A stretch of DNA of 64,000 nucleotides. It comes from CBDBBY01 sp965203215 (GTDB lineage: Bacteria > Pseudomonadota > Alphaproteobacteria > Rhodobacterales > Rhodobacteraceae). Positions 45,700 through 55,816 of this stretch are shown in pieces. The stretch is from contig CBDBBY010000001.1 in the NCBI GenBank assembly GCA_965203215.1, forward strand, positions 2,976,001-3,040,000, read 5' to 3'. The position numbers and the translations under genes were made by a program. Below the pieces are notes generated by a model. It was given only the letters and a program-made list of their open reading frames with translations. It ran no database searches and had not been told where the DNA came from. Numbering within the stretch: the first letter of the stretch is position 1; every line of letters starts with the position of its first letter.

Positions 45700-46179
45700 G
45701 CGGTGCTTCCCCCGAAAACCGGACGGCCGCGAGGCGGCAATCGGCGGCCTCCGGAGCCGGAAACGGCCTCCTGCCCGCTGTCAATGCCCGCGACCGGCCC
45801 CCTGAACTACGACCGGCCCTTGAGGGCGCGCCCTGAATCAGTAGGTTCTCTGCCAGACACTAGTTATCGGGCACATGCACAAATGGTGGAGTTTCTGACT
45901 CTAGCGGCTCAATATTTTTAATAGTACCGCACTTCCGGTCGGTCCGACTGCACAGATCGGCTTTGGATTTTCGCCCCGCGGCAAACAGAAGCACGCAGCC
46001 CTGAAACAGGCTTGCTAGCTTTCAAGTTTCCGAAAACCAATTTCGATCACATGTCGATACCGTAAGGGTCCTGTGCGAATTCAATAACACAACAAACTAT
46101 TTGCTTCAGACCAACGCGCATGCTGTCATTAAGGGAATGATGCCGAGTCATGCTCAATCGGATATTAAAACAGGGCATT
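45700..46179. other. Region after the transposase, no gene seen
   Basis: The first 140 bases keep the high GC of the IS; the composition falls near 45840, which may mark the IS end. No supported coding sequence. Confidence 0.4.
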
Positions 46180-46671
46180 TCATTGATTTTGAGCGTCAGT
46201 TTCAAACGGAACGCCAAGTCGAATCGACATTGCGCTTTTTGATACGTTAAATTTTTCAGCCAGTTCTTCTACTGTGTCGACACCCTGCTCAACAAACTCC
46301 CAAACAAGCTTCCTCGGCATCAATAGATTTGCCGCGAAACGATTGGCTTCACTCTCAAATCCTCCCCGAAGGCGACTCCTATAGAGGCCATCATCCGTGA
46401 TTCCGTCACCAATCAGCTCCCAATGCCCAATCTCGTGCGCAATCGTAAATCGGCGCCTAGTCGGCGGATGGTGGGCATTAGTGTATATCGCGTAGCCGCT
46501 TTCGCCGCCGTGAAGTTCATCTTTTTGAATCAGGCCAGATATTCGATCATCAAAATCGCTCGTTCTGTAAACTTTGATCCCCAATTCGTTGGCGATCGCA
46601 ATGACGGGTATCGGCGCTTTGGTGTGAAACTTCCGCAAAATATCCGCAAGAAAAATTTTATCTGATGTCAT
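46180..46671 (-). CDS. ImmA/IrrE-family metallo-endopeptidase
   Basis: 163 residues from the second of two ATGs (46671), seven bases after AGGAGG; the first ATG (46677) is too close. The zinc motif HEIGH lies in RRFTIAHEIGHWELIG, with a downstream ESEANRFAANLLMP carrying the third ligand. These proteases cleave repressors on phage or mobile-element induction or stress; here no adjacent HTH repressor is visible. A C-terminal VDTVEELAEKFNVSKSAMSI is the usual tail. Confidence 0.85.
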   Translation of the reverse strand: MTSDKIFLADILRKFHTKAPIPVIAIANELGIKVYRTSDFDDRISGLIQKDELHGGESGYAIYTNAHHPPTRRRFTIAHEIGHWELIGDGITDDGLYRSRLRGGFESEANRFAANLLMPRKLVWEFVEQGVDTVEELAEKFNVSKSAMSIRLGVPFETDAQNQ

Positions 46672-46761
46672 TTTCATTCCTCCTATTCAACGCGAGTTTC
46701 CATTTCTGGTTTACTTGAACTGTCATGAGGCGATTTAATTGGTATATCTGATTTGGTTGGC

Positions 46762-46899
46762 TTAATATGCCCTTGCCTCGTCTTTCGCCTTGCTTACTGC
46801 TTGACTTACCGCTTCATCCTTGATGGATTGATATCCTACAATACCCAAAACGGCGGCAGCCAGCCCGACAATAACTAAAATTGCCTCCAAGAAAAACAT
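46762..46899 (-). CDS. Small single-span membrane protein
   Basis: 45 residues from ATG 46899: FFLEAILVIVGLAAAVLGIV is a membrane helix followed by a charged tail (SKAKDEARAY). No ribosome binding site is clear, and a longer frame starts at 46995. A second short hydrophobic frame lies at 46956-47042. It is upstream of the protease on the same strand. Confidence 0.3.
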   Translation of the reverse strand: MFFLEAILVIVGLAAAVLGIVGYQSIKDEAVSQAVSKAKDEARAY

Positions 46900-47042
46900 A
46901 TGAAATGACAGCTTATCGTAAATGTAATCCACATCATCTATCGATATTATTCCCTTTACTGGAATGCTAAGCGCAAAAGAGCAGCAATTCCGCATAAACC
47001 GCCAAAACCGAAAAGGATATTGAAAATAGTTTGCTTAGTCAT

Positions 47043-47837
47043 TTTCTAAGCCGTCCGTCGCTCAAAACAATCGAGCGTAATGAAGCATCAATTTCGGCAT
47101 TGTCAACCAACAATGCGGATTTGCTTTTATTCCCCACGACGAAACCATTTCTTTACCGGAGTTAATAGTGCGTCAAACAAAGTTTGTTCCGCTCCCGTTT
47201 TTAAAGATCGGCAGCATGCTCCGTGGGCATTGACCGACGTGCTGAATGTTGGCATCCGGCGTTCCTGTCATCGCGCACTTCAGGGCTTTCAAGGAATTCA
47301 TAGTTGGGCAAGCCGAAGCTTGCCTTTAGTGTATCGAACTCGTTCCAGATGGTCGAATTTTTGCTGTTCACTTTTCCGTACCGAGTCTCTGGGTTGTAAC
47401 GTTTCTACAAAACAATTGGTTGATGTCTGTGTCTGTATTGCGCAGGCCAGATACTTGGCATTGCGCAGCGAGACATCTGCTTACTCGAATTCATACGGTT
47501 GAGTAGTTTCCTCTCGAAGATCGCATTGGTCGTTGCGACGATTTCGTCTCAACCTGCGCATCGTCCCGTTCTTCTTACATCGGGTGTTCGTTTTCGTCAA
47601 TCGCTTGATTGGGTTTTACAGGTTCGGCTTCACGGACCGTTCTGCGGCCTCACTTCGGGGCGGAATTTCAAAATTGCAGTCTCACGCCCGAAAGGTCGCG
47701 CCTCCTTTGTCAAACAGACCCGTCATTGAAACAGCGCCCAGATGGGGTTGCGGAAAATTAAAAGCCGAACCCAAGACCGGCTACGACATGCGGAGAGTGT
47801 GGGCAACCTGCGCCCCCGAACCCGGTACCCTAACAAG
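47043..47837. other. Gene-free stretch
   Basis: Eight hundred bases in which open frames have no coding character. No RNA gene recognised. Confidence 0.4.
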
Positions 47838-48000
47838 ATTGTCCACAGGCTTTCCATGCTGCCCGCGCAGCAGCGAATGCCAAACAACCGAACATCCCGG
47901 AAACCATAAAACTAAGAAACAATTCATCCAAATCCTACCACCCATCCTTGGACGCAACCGAGTCGGGCTCCGGACAGTCGCAAAAATGCTGAACGCAAAC
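47838..48000 (+). repeat. Dispersed repeat R2, copy 2 (plus orientation)
   Basis: Diverged inverted partner of 41378-41548. One frame (LSTGFPCCPRSSE, FIQILPPILGRNRVGLRTVA) is vaguely like the helical part of serine recombinases. The two copies enclose the Sel1/ettA/ISNCY/protease block. Confidence 0.5.
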
Positions 48001-48007
48001 TGCTTGA

Positions 48008-48946
48008 ATGGCGGAAAATCTGTTGCTAAACCGCCGAGACAGGAGCGGGAGTTCGTTTTTTGTCCAATGGCAAGGCCGGATCGCAGGCCCGGAAAATGCC
48101 GCAGCCGCGGATTTGCCAACCTTTGGCTGGCCAAAGAAATCCGTCCGGCGTCGGGATGCGCATGAAAGGCAGCCGTTGACTGAAGCGGATACCGATTTAT
48201 CGGTCGTGCTCGACGAGCGATCCGGCAATTCCTCGGGCGTGTTCGGATTTGTGCCTCGCGAAGACTCGCCCGATATTCGCCTGCCCGAGCAGATCAAGCC
48301 CAACTGCCGGCAAAGGATGGAAGGCCGTAAATTCCTTTCGCTCCTGCCGGAAGCTTCGATCCCCGCCGTTTTCTTCGATCCGCAATACCGCGGAATCCTC
48401 GACAAGCAGAAATACGGCAACGAAAAGGAAAGCAGAGGAAGGAAACGCAGCGCTCTGCCCCAAATGCCGGAGTGCGATATTGTCGAGTTCATCCGGGCGA
48501 TAGACCGCATCTTGACCCCAAGCGGACACTTGTTTCTATGGATCGACAAATTCCACTTCTGCGAAGGAACCCAGCATTGGTTCGACGACACTGAATTGTC
48601 CGTCGTGGATTTGGTGGTTTGGGACAAGCAACGCTTCGGCTTGGGATACCGGACGCGGCGGCAGGTCGAGTTCCTTTCGGTGCTCCAGAAATCGCCCAAA
48701 CGGGCCAAGGGCGTATGGGTCGTAAGGAATATTCCCGACATCATCCAGGAAAAGGTGCCCCGCAAAGCGACGCACCCGCACCGGAAACCCGTCAACCTGC
48801 AGGCGCAACTCATTGGCGCCGTGACCAAGCCGGGCGATTACGTGGTTGATCCGGCCGCGGGGACCTACTCGGTTCTGGAAGCTGCCGAACAGGTCGGACG
48901 CAATTTTCTGGGCTGCGACGTCTGCGACCTTCAAGCCGAAAGATAG
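48008..48946 (+). CDS. DNA methyltransferase (N6-adenine/N4-cytosine type)
   Basis: 312 residues; the start is uncertain and a shorter form from ATG 48316 would be closer to the family core. Catalytic motif IV is FFDPQYRG near residue 120 (DPQY for the usual DPPY), followed by ALPQMPE, LTPSGHLFLWIDKFHFCEG, and the SAM-binding motif VVDPAAGTYSVLEAAEQVGR then FLGCD near the end, the order of beta-class enzymes. It converges on and overlaps by 16 bases the giant helicase gene, suggesting a methylation-linked module. Confidence 0.8.
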   Translation: MAENLLLNRRDRSGSSFFVQWQGRIAGPENAAAADLPTFGWPKKSVRRRDAHERQPLTEADTDLSVVLDERSGNSSGVFGFVPREDSPDIRLPEQIKPNCRQRMEGRKFLSLLPEASIPAVFFDPQYRGILDKQKYGNEKESRGRKRSALPQMPECDIVEFIRAIDRILTPSGHLFLWIDKFHFCEGTQHWFDDTELSVVDLVVWDKQRFGLGYRTRRQVEFLSVLQKSPKRAKGVWVVRNIPDIIQEKVPRKATHPHRKPVNLQAQLIGAVTKPGDYVVDPAAGTYSVLEAAEQVGRNFLGCDVCDLQAER

Positions 48947-51900
48947 TCCGTCTGGACCCACTGCAAAGCTAGCAGCTCATCGAACCCGGCCATCTCGCCG
49001 CGCTCCAGCGCCGCGTTGATTTCATTCACGGTTTCGCGGAACATTCCATCCGTCATCAATGGCATTCCGTCCAGATCCTTGAGCATTCTGTAGATGTCGT
49101 TCGCATCCAGCGGCCAGAGCAGCCCTCTCCGGCGGCGCCCGGAATGAGTGAACAATATATCCTTGAGTCCGGGACGCGAACCAAAGCTTTTTTGCAGATC
49201 CGATCTTCTCGGAGCTTGCAGCAGATCAAGGCGCGCGGATTTGTGCGGCTTCGGCTGCCGGATAAGGCGGCATGATATCGATGGAGCGTCCCGTTTTCCG
49301 GTCCAGATCATGGGATTCCTTTCGATCCGGCCCCGGAACACCGATGCCGCGAAAGCCGCCGCGGCGCGGGCCGACGGAATGACGACCGGGAGAAATCTCA
49401 GGTCGGTCTTGTGCCTGTCGACAACAATTCCGCGCTGCATCTGCCCGGACGTCTCTTTGTAGAGCGACATCGTTCCGAGCGAATTGCGCCGCGCTTCGGC
49501 GATCGCGGCCAGATGGTTGCCGGACAGAACCTGCACGGGATACCGACGTTCCAGGCTGCTTTGCTCGACGAACGCGCGAAGATGGCGGTCGTTCGGACCT
49601 TGCTCCAGCCCGACCGCGAACCTTACGCTTTCGCTCGGCAGCTGGACGAGCCGCCTCAGCGAGACGATTTCAGGCTTGCTGTCGCCCGGCGCGACCGTCC
49701 GTATCTTGTAGGCCTGAGGCAAATCGGCATGCTTGGCGTCGGGAGCGGACGCCTTCACGACCGTTCGGGTCAGATTGCTTCTCAGCCCTTCGATCGCGTC
49801 GAACTGTATCGCCCGCCCCGGCTTGATGTTTCTCAGCAAGTGGACAAGCCGCTTGAGGCGCTTCAGCTTCATGCGGAACCTGTAAGGCTGGTTTTCGGGA
49901 TCGGCCATCGCCTCTTCGATCGGCGAATTCGGATGGGCGTGCGTCCGAAGCAGCGTCGGAAGCATAGACTCCACGCGATCCGCGTATCTCGCGAATCCGT
50001 CTGCGCCGTCCGAGATCCTCGACTGATCGACGAGCCGCACGAGCTCGTCGCTCCCGATGGGATCTTCGGAAAAATGATGGATGCCGGTGGACATGTAGAG
50101 CGGCGCGAAGAACGACGATACCTCCGCATCGTCGGGTTCCGACTCCAGTCCCGAGAACAGGGTCGTTCCGAGGATTTCGATTTCGCCCGCCAGCTCCTTC
50201 GGCCGCAGCGGGTTGAGATTGCGGCTTTCCAGCTCCTCGATGATCGCATCGAACTCGTAGCGAATGAGTTCGACAAGCTCGAGCTGGGCCGTGGCCGAAA
50301 GCACCAGCGACCGGGTGAGCACGCGGTTCGCGATGGACTCGATGAGCTTCGACGCTGCGCCGGAATCCTTGAATGCTCCGCCGTCCAGAGACCATTCGCC
50401 CCGCTCGTCTCCGAAGCTTCCGGCCAGCTCCTGAAACCCCAGCCTTCGGGCCAAGTCCGGACTGGCCATCAGAACCTGCGCGGCCGCCTGGTCGCCGACG
50501 ACATTCAGGAAGTCTGGGACGTCATCGAGAAGAAGCGGATGGGATCGGTTGCCGTCGATGCTGGCGCCCATGGACCGCAGCTTGCGGTTGCGCTGCTGCA
50601 GGATTCGCATTTCGGGGATCAGCCCGGTCATCACGGAGACGACCCGGGGCCTCGCCACCTGCCCGTATCGATTTCCGCGTCCTTGCGATTGAACGTATTT
50701 GATGATGTCGACCGGCGTCTCCATCTCGACAAGGGATCGCGGCCGCTGATCGCGGAATTCCGGCGATGCGTGGTATGAGCCGCCGGTGGCGCCGGCGGCG
50801 TTGTAGATCAGGACGTCGAGCTCGCCGTTGTTGAAGCTGTCGACGGTGCTCCGCCTGTTCGTATCCTCGCGCCGGACGATCCGGCCGTTCCTGTAGGACA
50901 AATTGCGGCCAGACAGCTCGCCGGCGGAAACGCCGTTCCGCATCAAGCCTTCGATAAGCGCGTCCACGGGCGAAACCGGAAGCTCGGGAGGAAGTCCCGC
51001 GATCAGCTCCGCGATCCGGGCCGAGGACTCGGCGATGCGATTGTCCAAATTCCTGGCGTCCTGGACTTCGTCGTTGATCGTCACCTTGTAGATGCTTTCG
51101 GCCACGCGCGAAATCTGATCCGCGAGCGTCAGCGTCACGGGGGAATCCATCGAATCTCCGGCGCCGTTCGTGGCCAGTTCGCTGAACAGCGCCGCTCCCG
51201 TCGAGTGGAAGGAGATCATGGGCTTGCGGCCTTCCCTGATCTCGTTCAGCGTCTCCTCCACGACCTGATCGACCTTCAAGGCGTTGATGGTCAGGCGCGC
51301 AAGACGTGCCAACGGCCCTCCCGAAGCCCCGGAATACTGGTAAAGCGCGTTCGTCTCGGCCCGCGCCGCTTGAACTTCGTAGCCTTGATTGATCATTTCC
51401 CTGTAGCGGACCGCTTGCGCCCTGCCCACGAGGGCCTGAACGTCGAGCGACGCATCGAGTATCTGCTCGACCAGAGGCGAGAACCTGTTCATGACGTCTT
51501 GGTAGCGCGACATCCGCTCGTCGTTCGGAAGACGGACCTGGAACTCCAGATTGGAGAGATCGTGGTCTCTGCGGATGTAAACGCCGTCTTCCGCCAGCAT
51601 GTTGGTGAAGCTTTCCTGAGCGGTCTCGCCGCCGGACGCCAGCCCCGCGAAAATCTCGTCCAATCGGCCGCCTTCCGCGTCCGGCAGCAACGGGCGGTAA
51701 AGCTCGGCTCCGGCGACGTTCCGCAGCGGGGTAGCGGTCGCGAATACGACGTTATGCCGGCCTACGGCGTCGATCATCGCGCGAACGGCCTTCCCCGTGT
51801 TGGATTTCGGATTCAAGGCGTTGTGGCATTCGTCGAGGATCAGCAGCGTGTTTTCATCCAGCGCCGTGCGCGCCCATTGCTGGCTCGGCGTATCGCCTCC

Positions 51901-53871
51901 ACGGTTGAATTGGCTGTAGTTCGTGAGAACGATGTTGCATTCGTCCGGCCAGAGGCCGCTCGTGAAGATGCGCTTCCGGGACGCCGCCGATTCCGACTTG
52001 TACACGGCCGAGGACAAGGAGTTTCCGCTGTCGGCCACGTCCAGCGCGACGGCGCGGGACGCAAGAATGACCGGGCAGGCCTCTCTCCTTGCGCCGACCG
52101 CGGAAAGATCCCGCCAAGCGTCCAGTATGTTGATTTCCGCGTTTTCGGTCAGATAAAGAACGCGCGCTCCCGACCTCAATCGCATCCTGCACATCGCGGC
52201 GAGACTTCGTCCTTTGCCGACGCCTGTCTGGTCCGCCAGCAGAAAGCCCCGGCTTCTGTCGGCGGCGGAATTCCGCATCGCGATCGCGTCGATCTGCTCC
52301 GACGTCAGCATTGTTTTCAAGATGTTGACTGCGACGCCCAAGGCTCGTGCGACCGCAGCGTCGATTCCGCCTGTCTCGGCATGCTCTCGGCCGACCCTCC
52401 TGAGCGCCTTCGCCGTGGCGCCTTCCAGCGCTTTCGGAATCATCGTGAACGGACGCGACGCCTTTGACAGCGCCACATAGGGGCGCTGCCGTTCATTGTC
52501 CTCCCGTTCTTCGGCTTCGCGGGCCTCGGTCTCGGCGATGTCGAGATGCCAATCCCTGATCCGCAAGCGCGAGCGCAGAATTTCTCTGAACAATCCGTCG
52601 AGATCGGCGCCCGAAGACACGATGAAGGTTCGCTCCGCCGCCACCGGAAGGCTTTCGGCCGGCGTCGGCCGCCGTTCCCCGACGACGAAAATCGTGACAT
52701 GATTGCCTTCGTGGCGTCCGCAGGCGACATGCGGCTTGATTTCCGCCACTGTCTCAAGCGCGTACGCGAGCCCTATCGAGCGGCGCAGCCGAACGGCTTC
52801 TTCACCGGCCGCGTAGCCGGACAGAAGGATCGTTGTCGTTCCTTCAGATGCGCGCCGTCCCAGTATGTTCGCCGCTCTCTCCGCCGCGGCTTCGGTTTCA
52901 ACATCCGACAAATCGTAGAGCTGGCTCTTGGGAACGCCGCCGCTCTGGGCGAGTGGCACCGCGGCGGCGAGCCTTGCGTTTCCGAAAAAGTCCACTTGGT
53001 CGACGTCGCGCATGAGCCGCCTGAGGAAAATCAGGAAACTCATCGACGGGAAGAATTCGTTCGCCGGACCTGCGTTCACGATGCTCGAGGCGTTTTCCGC
53101 GATCCGGACCGCGCGGTGATAGCTTTGCCTCAAGCCTTCGTCCGCGACCGAAATGCCGATGATCTGGCGGACCATCTCGTCGCGCAGGCCGTCCGCCAGA
53201 AGATGCGCGTCAATCGCCGGCGATCCCTTGAACGGCTTGCGCGCCGCAGAAACGAACTGTTCGAATTCGTCACTCCGAATCGTCCCGAGCTCGGCGGACT
53301 TCATCAGCCCGGCCGCGAGCGCGGGAATGTCGTCCTTCGATTTCGCTCTGATGAAGAGCGTTCCGTCCTGATGCTTCGTCTCGGCCCACAATCGGGTTTC
53401 GGCGTCGTCGACTCGTCCCTTGCGGAACCGGCGGCCGGACGCGTCCTCAAACACCTCTTCGCCAAGCTGATTGCGGCCGACAAGCTTGATCGACGCGAGA
53501 TTGGGTCCTTGATCGGGGGACAGGCTCTTGCCCAGATCCGGAAGGGAGTAATCGACCGTCCAAGGGTAGGAGAACACTTTCTCGCGAGGCAGCGTCACCG
53601 CTTCGCCCCCGATCGCGTCGGCCAGCTTCTCCGCTGTGAACCAGGCTTTTCCGCCCGGCATTTTCAGCAGCAGAGACTTGTTGTCGGCAACTTGGGCGAA
53701 TCCGAAAGCAAGCGCCTTTCGGCGCACATCCTCGCTCTTGCCGCGATCCGTGAACTGCAGAAGAAGGCCTTTTTCGCCTTCGGGGCTGATCATTCGCCGA
53801 ACCACGGCGCATTGATCGCTGAATTGAACCCAGCTCATGGCTGGGTTCGGCGCGTTTTTGTCGATCGCCAT
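48931..53871 (-). CDS. Strawberry-notch-type superfamily 2 helicase, 1646 residues
   Basis: The N-terminal 500 residues include two regions I do not recognise. The helicase core begins near 540: LADQTGVGKGRSLAAMCR (Walker A), then DECH box LLILDECHNALNP near 678, FATATPLRNVAGAELYRP, and in the second half LIYNAAGATGGSYHAS and QSQGRGNRYGQVARPRV near 1063, the arginine-rich motif of Sbno-type helicases. A helical C-terminus follows. Similar giant helicases accompany methyltransferases in phages and integrative elements (for example DarB of phage P1). It is the second gene of an operon after the 460-residue protein (79-base gap) and faces the methyltransferase gene. Confidence 0.8.
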   Translation of the reverse strand: MAIDKNAPNPAMSWVQFSDQCAVVRRMISPEGEKGLLLQFTDRGKSEDVRRKALAFGFAQVADNKSLLLKMPGGKAWFTAEKLADAIGGEAVTLPREKVFSYPWTVDYSLPDLGKSLSPDQGPNLASIKLVGRNQLGEEVFEDASGRRFRKGRVDDAETRLWAETKHQDGTLFIRAKSKDDIPALAAGLMKSAELGTIRSDEFEQFVSAARKPFKGSPAIDAHLLADGLRDEMVRQIIGISVADEGLRQSYHRAVRIAENASSIVNAGPANEFFPSMSFLIFLRRLMRDVDQVDFFGNARLAAAVPLAQSGGVPKSQLYDLSDVETEAAAERAANILGRRASEGTTTILLSGYAAGEEAVRLRRSIGLAYALETVAEIKPHVACGRHEGNHVTIFVVGERRPTPAESLPVAAERTFIVSSGADLDGLFREILRSRLRIRDWHLDIAETEAREAEEREDNERQRPYVALSKASRPFTMIPKALEGATAKALRRVGREHAETGGIDAAVARALGVAVNILKTMLTSEQIDAIAMRNSAADRSRGFLLADQTGVGKGRSLAAMCRMRLRSGARVLYLTENAEINILDAWRDLSAVGARREACPVILASRAVALDVADSGNSLSSAVYKSESAASRKRIFTSGLWPDECNIVLTNYSQFNRGGDTPSQQWARTALDENTLLILDECHNALNPKSNTGKAVRAMIDAVGRHNVVFATATPLRNVAGAELYRPLLPDAEGGRLDEIFAGLASGGETAQESFTNMLAEDGVYIRRDHDLSNLEFQVRLPNDERMSRYQDVMNRFSPLVEQILDASLDVQALVGRAQAVRYREMINQGYEVQAARAETNALYQYSGASGGPLARLARLTINALKVDQVVEETLNEIREGRKPMISFHSTGAALFSELATNGAGDSMDSPVTLTLADQISRVAESIYKVTINDEVQDARNLDNRIAESSARIAELIAGLPPELPVSPVDALIEGLMRNGVSAGELSGRNLSYRNGRIVRREDTNRRSTVDSFNNGELDVLIYNAAGATGGSYHASPEFRDQRPRSLVEMETPVDIIKYVQSQGRGNRYGQVARPRVVSVMTGLIPEMRILQQRNRKLRSMGASIDGNRSHPLLLDDVPDFLNVVGDQAAAQVLMASPDLARRLGFQELAGSFGDERGEWSLDGGAFKDSGAASKLIESIANRVLTRSLVLSATAQLELVELIRYEFDAIIEELESRNLNPLRPKELAGEIEILGTTLFSGLESEPDDAEVSSFFAPLYMSTGIHHFSEDPIGSDELVRLVDQSRISDGADGFARYADRVESMLPTLLRTHAHPNSPIEEAMADPENQPYRFRMKLKRLKRLVHLLRNIKPGRAIQFDAIEGLRSNLTRTVVKASAPDAKHADLPQAYKIRTVAPGDSKPEIVSLRRLVQLPSESVRFAVGLEQGPNDRHLRAFVEQSSLERRYPVQVLSGNHLAAIAEARRNSLGTMSLYKETSGQMQRGIVVDRHKTDLRFLPVVIPSARAAAAFAASVFRGRIERNPMIWTGKRDAPSISCRLIRQPKPHKSARLDLLQAPRRSDLQKSFGSRPGLKDILFTHSGRRRRGLLWPLDANDIYRMLKDLDGMPLMTDGMFRETVNEINAALERGEMAGFDELLALQWVQTDYLSA

Positions 53872-53950
53872 GCGTCACCACCGTCTCGGCGACGCCCGCG
53901 CGGCAAATCGCTGCGGCATTTGCCGCCATCGGCCGCGGTCCGAAAGGACG

Positions 53951-55333
53951 TCAAATGTCCATATTCGCCCCCGATGGTTCGGCTTCGTCGGCCGCGACAT
54001 TGAAACGTTCGTTAGCCGAGGCGGAAGGGCGTTGAGGGCTCAATAGATCATTTCTCGGCGAAGGGTAATTCGATTTTTGCAAACCAAGCTCTTCGCCGTC
54101 CGCATGGGGATCGATCCGGCAAACGTCCGCCGCCTTGGCCGCGATCACCTCAAATTCTTTGCTGTACCGACTGTTCGCATCGGGATCGGAAACGGAGGGC
54201 ACTGCGTTGGGCGGAAGCGCGCTGCTCAGCGCGCGGGCTTTCGCAAGAAACAGATCTCCGGTCGGCGAATCGCCTTTCATGTAAGGCTTCAGCAATGCCG
54301 TCGACATTGCGAATCCGAAACCGGCCGCGTTCGGAAGTTCGAATCCCATGGAGCGGAAGAATTGCCGGACGTCGACGTTCCGCACTCCGCGCCAACCGCT
54401 TTTGCTGAACGCGATCCGCGCGTCCCTATGAGCTTCTTCCAAGAACCTCCGCTCAAACTTAGACCTTGCGGACGGATCGACTTTGTAAAGCGCAAATCCG
54501 GTTCGTTCGCCGAGACCTCTCGGGCGGTAGGATTTCAGCGCGATCGCATGCTTCGCGCCACGATCAATGGATTCGGAGGTCTTGACCCCGATATTCAGGC
54601 CTTCCATCGGTATGACATCACAACAGGCGCCGCTATCGAACGCCGCGTCGAAATCAAGATTTCCGAGTCTGGCAAGCGCTGCCGCCGCGGCTTCGAAGGA
54701 GGTGGCGGGCGGGTCGCTGTACGCCCCTCTCCACAGGGTCAATGTCCGTCGTTCAAAGCTGTCCGACGACGGGTCGTTGCCTGAAACCATTACAAGAAAT
54801 GCGGCGCTTTTGCTTTCGAATGCGGCGGCGACGCACTCCAGCATATCGTTTCCGGAATGCACCGTTTCGGTTTCGCGAGGATGCAGAATCCGCGCGTTGT
54901 GCAAGGCGACGCCTGTCTCTTCGTCCACTCGCGCTTCTCCGTTTCGATTGAGCAAAGGAGCGATTCTGATCGGCATTCCCACGCGAAGCATATCTTTCGG
55001 CCCTGCGAACCTGTTCGCCCAATTGGCGAAATAGCTGCCGCTGCTTTCCCGGACATTCTCGAAGGCGATGAAGCCTCCGGGTTCGGTATGCGACATGCTT
55101 GCGGGATCCGCGAAATCGGAAATCTTCGGCACGCGCGAGTTGGTTGCGGTCGGCCTGATCGCGATTTCGATGCGGCGCTCGTCCAGCGGCCCGCCTGCGA
55201 CAACGCCGCTCGCCGCGCCGGGATAGCATTGCTCGTTCGTCGCGGACGGGTCGTAAGACGCAATCCGCAACACGATGTTCCCGACAAATCTCGACCGCTT
55301 GATTCCGGCCGGCTTCTTTCCGGTTTCCGCCAT
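53951..55333 (-). CDS. Unrecognised protein paired with the strawberry-notch helicase
   Basis: 460 residues from ATG 55333 (a longer frame starts at 55387). Mixed alpha/beta, no membrane segment or familiar motif; segments such as RSRFVGNIVLRIASYDPS, FIAFENVRESSGSYFANW and MGFELPNAAGFGFAMSTALL look well folded. It probably forms one operon with the helicase. A structural or nuclease partner in a modification-linked system is possible but not shown. Confidence 0.6.
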   Translation of the reverse strand: MAETGKKPAGIKRSRFVGNIVLRIASYDPSATNEQCYPGAASGVVAGGPLDERRIEIAIRPTATNSRVPKISDFADPASMSHTEPGGFIAFENVRESSGSYFANWANRFAGPKDMLRVGMPIRIAPLLNRNGEARVDEETGVALHNARILHPRETETVHSGNDMLECVAAAFESKSAAFLVMVSGNDPSSDSFERRTLTLWRGAYSDPPATSFEAAAAALARLGNLDFDAAFDSGACCDVIPMEGLNIGVKTSESIDRGAKHAIALKSYRPRGLGERTGFALYKVDPSARSKFERRFLEEAHRDARIAFSKSGWRGVRNVDVRQFFRSMGFELPNAAGFGFAMSTALLKPYMKGDSPTGDLFLAKARALSSALPPNAVPSVSDPDANSRYSKEFEVIAAKAADVCRIDPHADGEELGLQKSNYPSPRNDLLSPQRPSASANERFNVAADEAEPSGANMDI

Positions 55334-55816
55334 TGCAATCCTTCCGAGCATTTGCAGAGCGGGCGATGTGCCTGCCGACGCAATCATCGCGGTCTTGCAT
55401 GAAATCCCAAAGCGCCAATTCCTTGCGCGCGACGCTTTGCGTGAAGAACCGGCGGAACGAAGAACAGGGACAACTTCGATGGCACACTGAACCGGGACTC
55501 GATTCGAGCTTTAGCACTCGCGCTTTCCGACAGTTTCTTCCGCACGGCCACGAGAACTAACCGTTGCAGATTGCGATGCATCGCACACAAATTGAATCAG
55601 CGGCCGCATTTCCCCACCGGTGTTGCTCATGTTGGACAGACTCGCGGAAAAAGCGGCCTGAACCCTCAAATTCGGCATCGCTGGCTGATTCCGCACGCAT
55701 AACCCCTGCGCGCATGTGATGGCTGACGGATCCTCGCAACTTCCTTGCTCGATCAAGGAATTCAAAGCTAACTCGCTGCCCCAACCACTTGCATACAACA
55801 CGGAAATTTACTAATC
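55334..55816. promoter_or_regulatory. Divergent intergenic region
   Basis: About 480 bases between the helicase-operon start and the ParB-like gene. No supported gene; it should contain both promoters, though none could be singled out. Confidence 0.4.

Noticed and set aside
47080..47502. 140-codon plus-strand ORF
   Set aside because: No ribosome binding site, cysteine/serine-rich random composition, no resemblance to any family.
49411..54003. Several plus-strand ORFs of 420-485 codons
   Set aside because: Antisense shadows of the strawberry-notch helicase gene; arginine/histidine-rich with no family.
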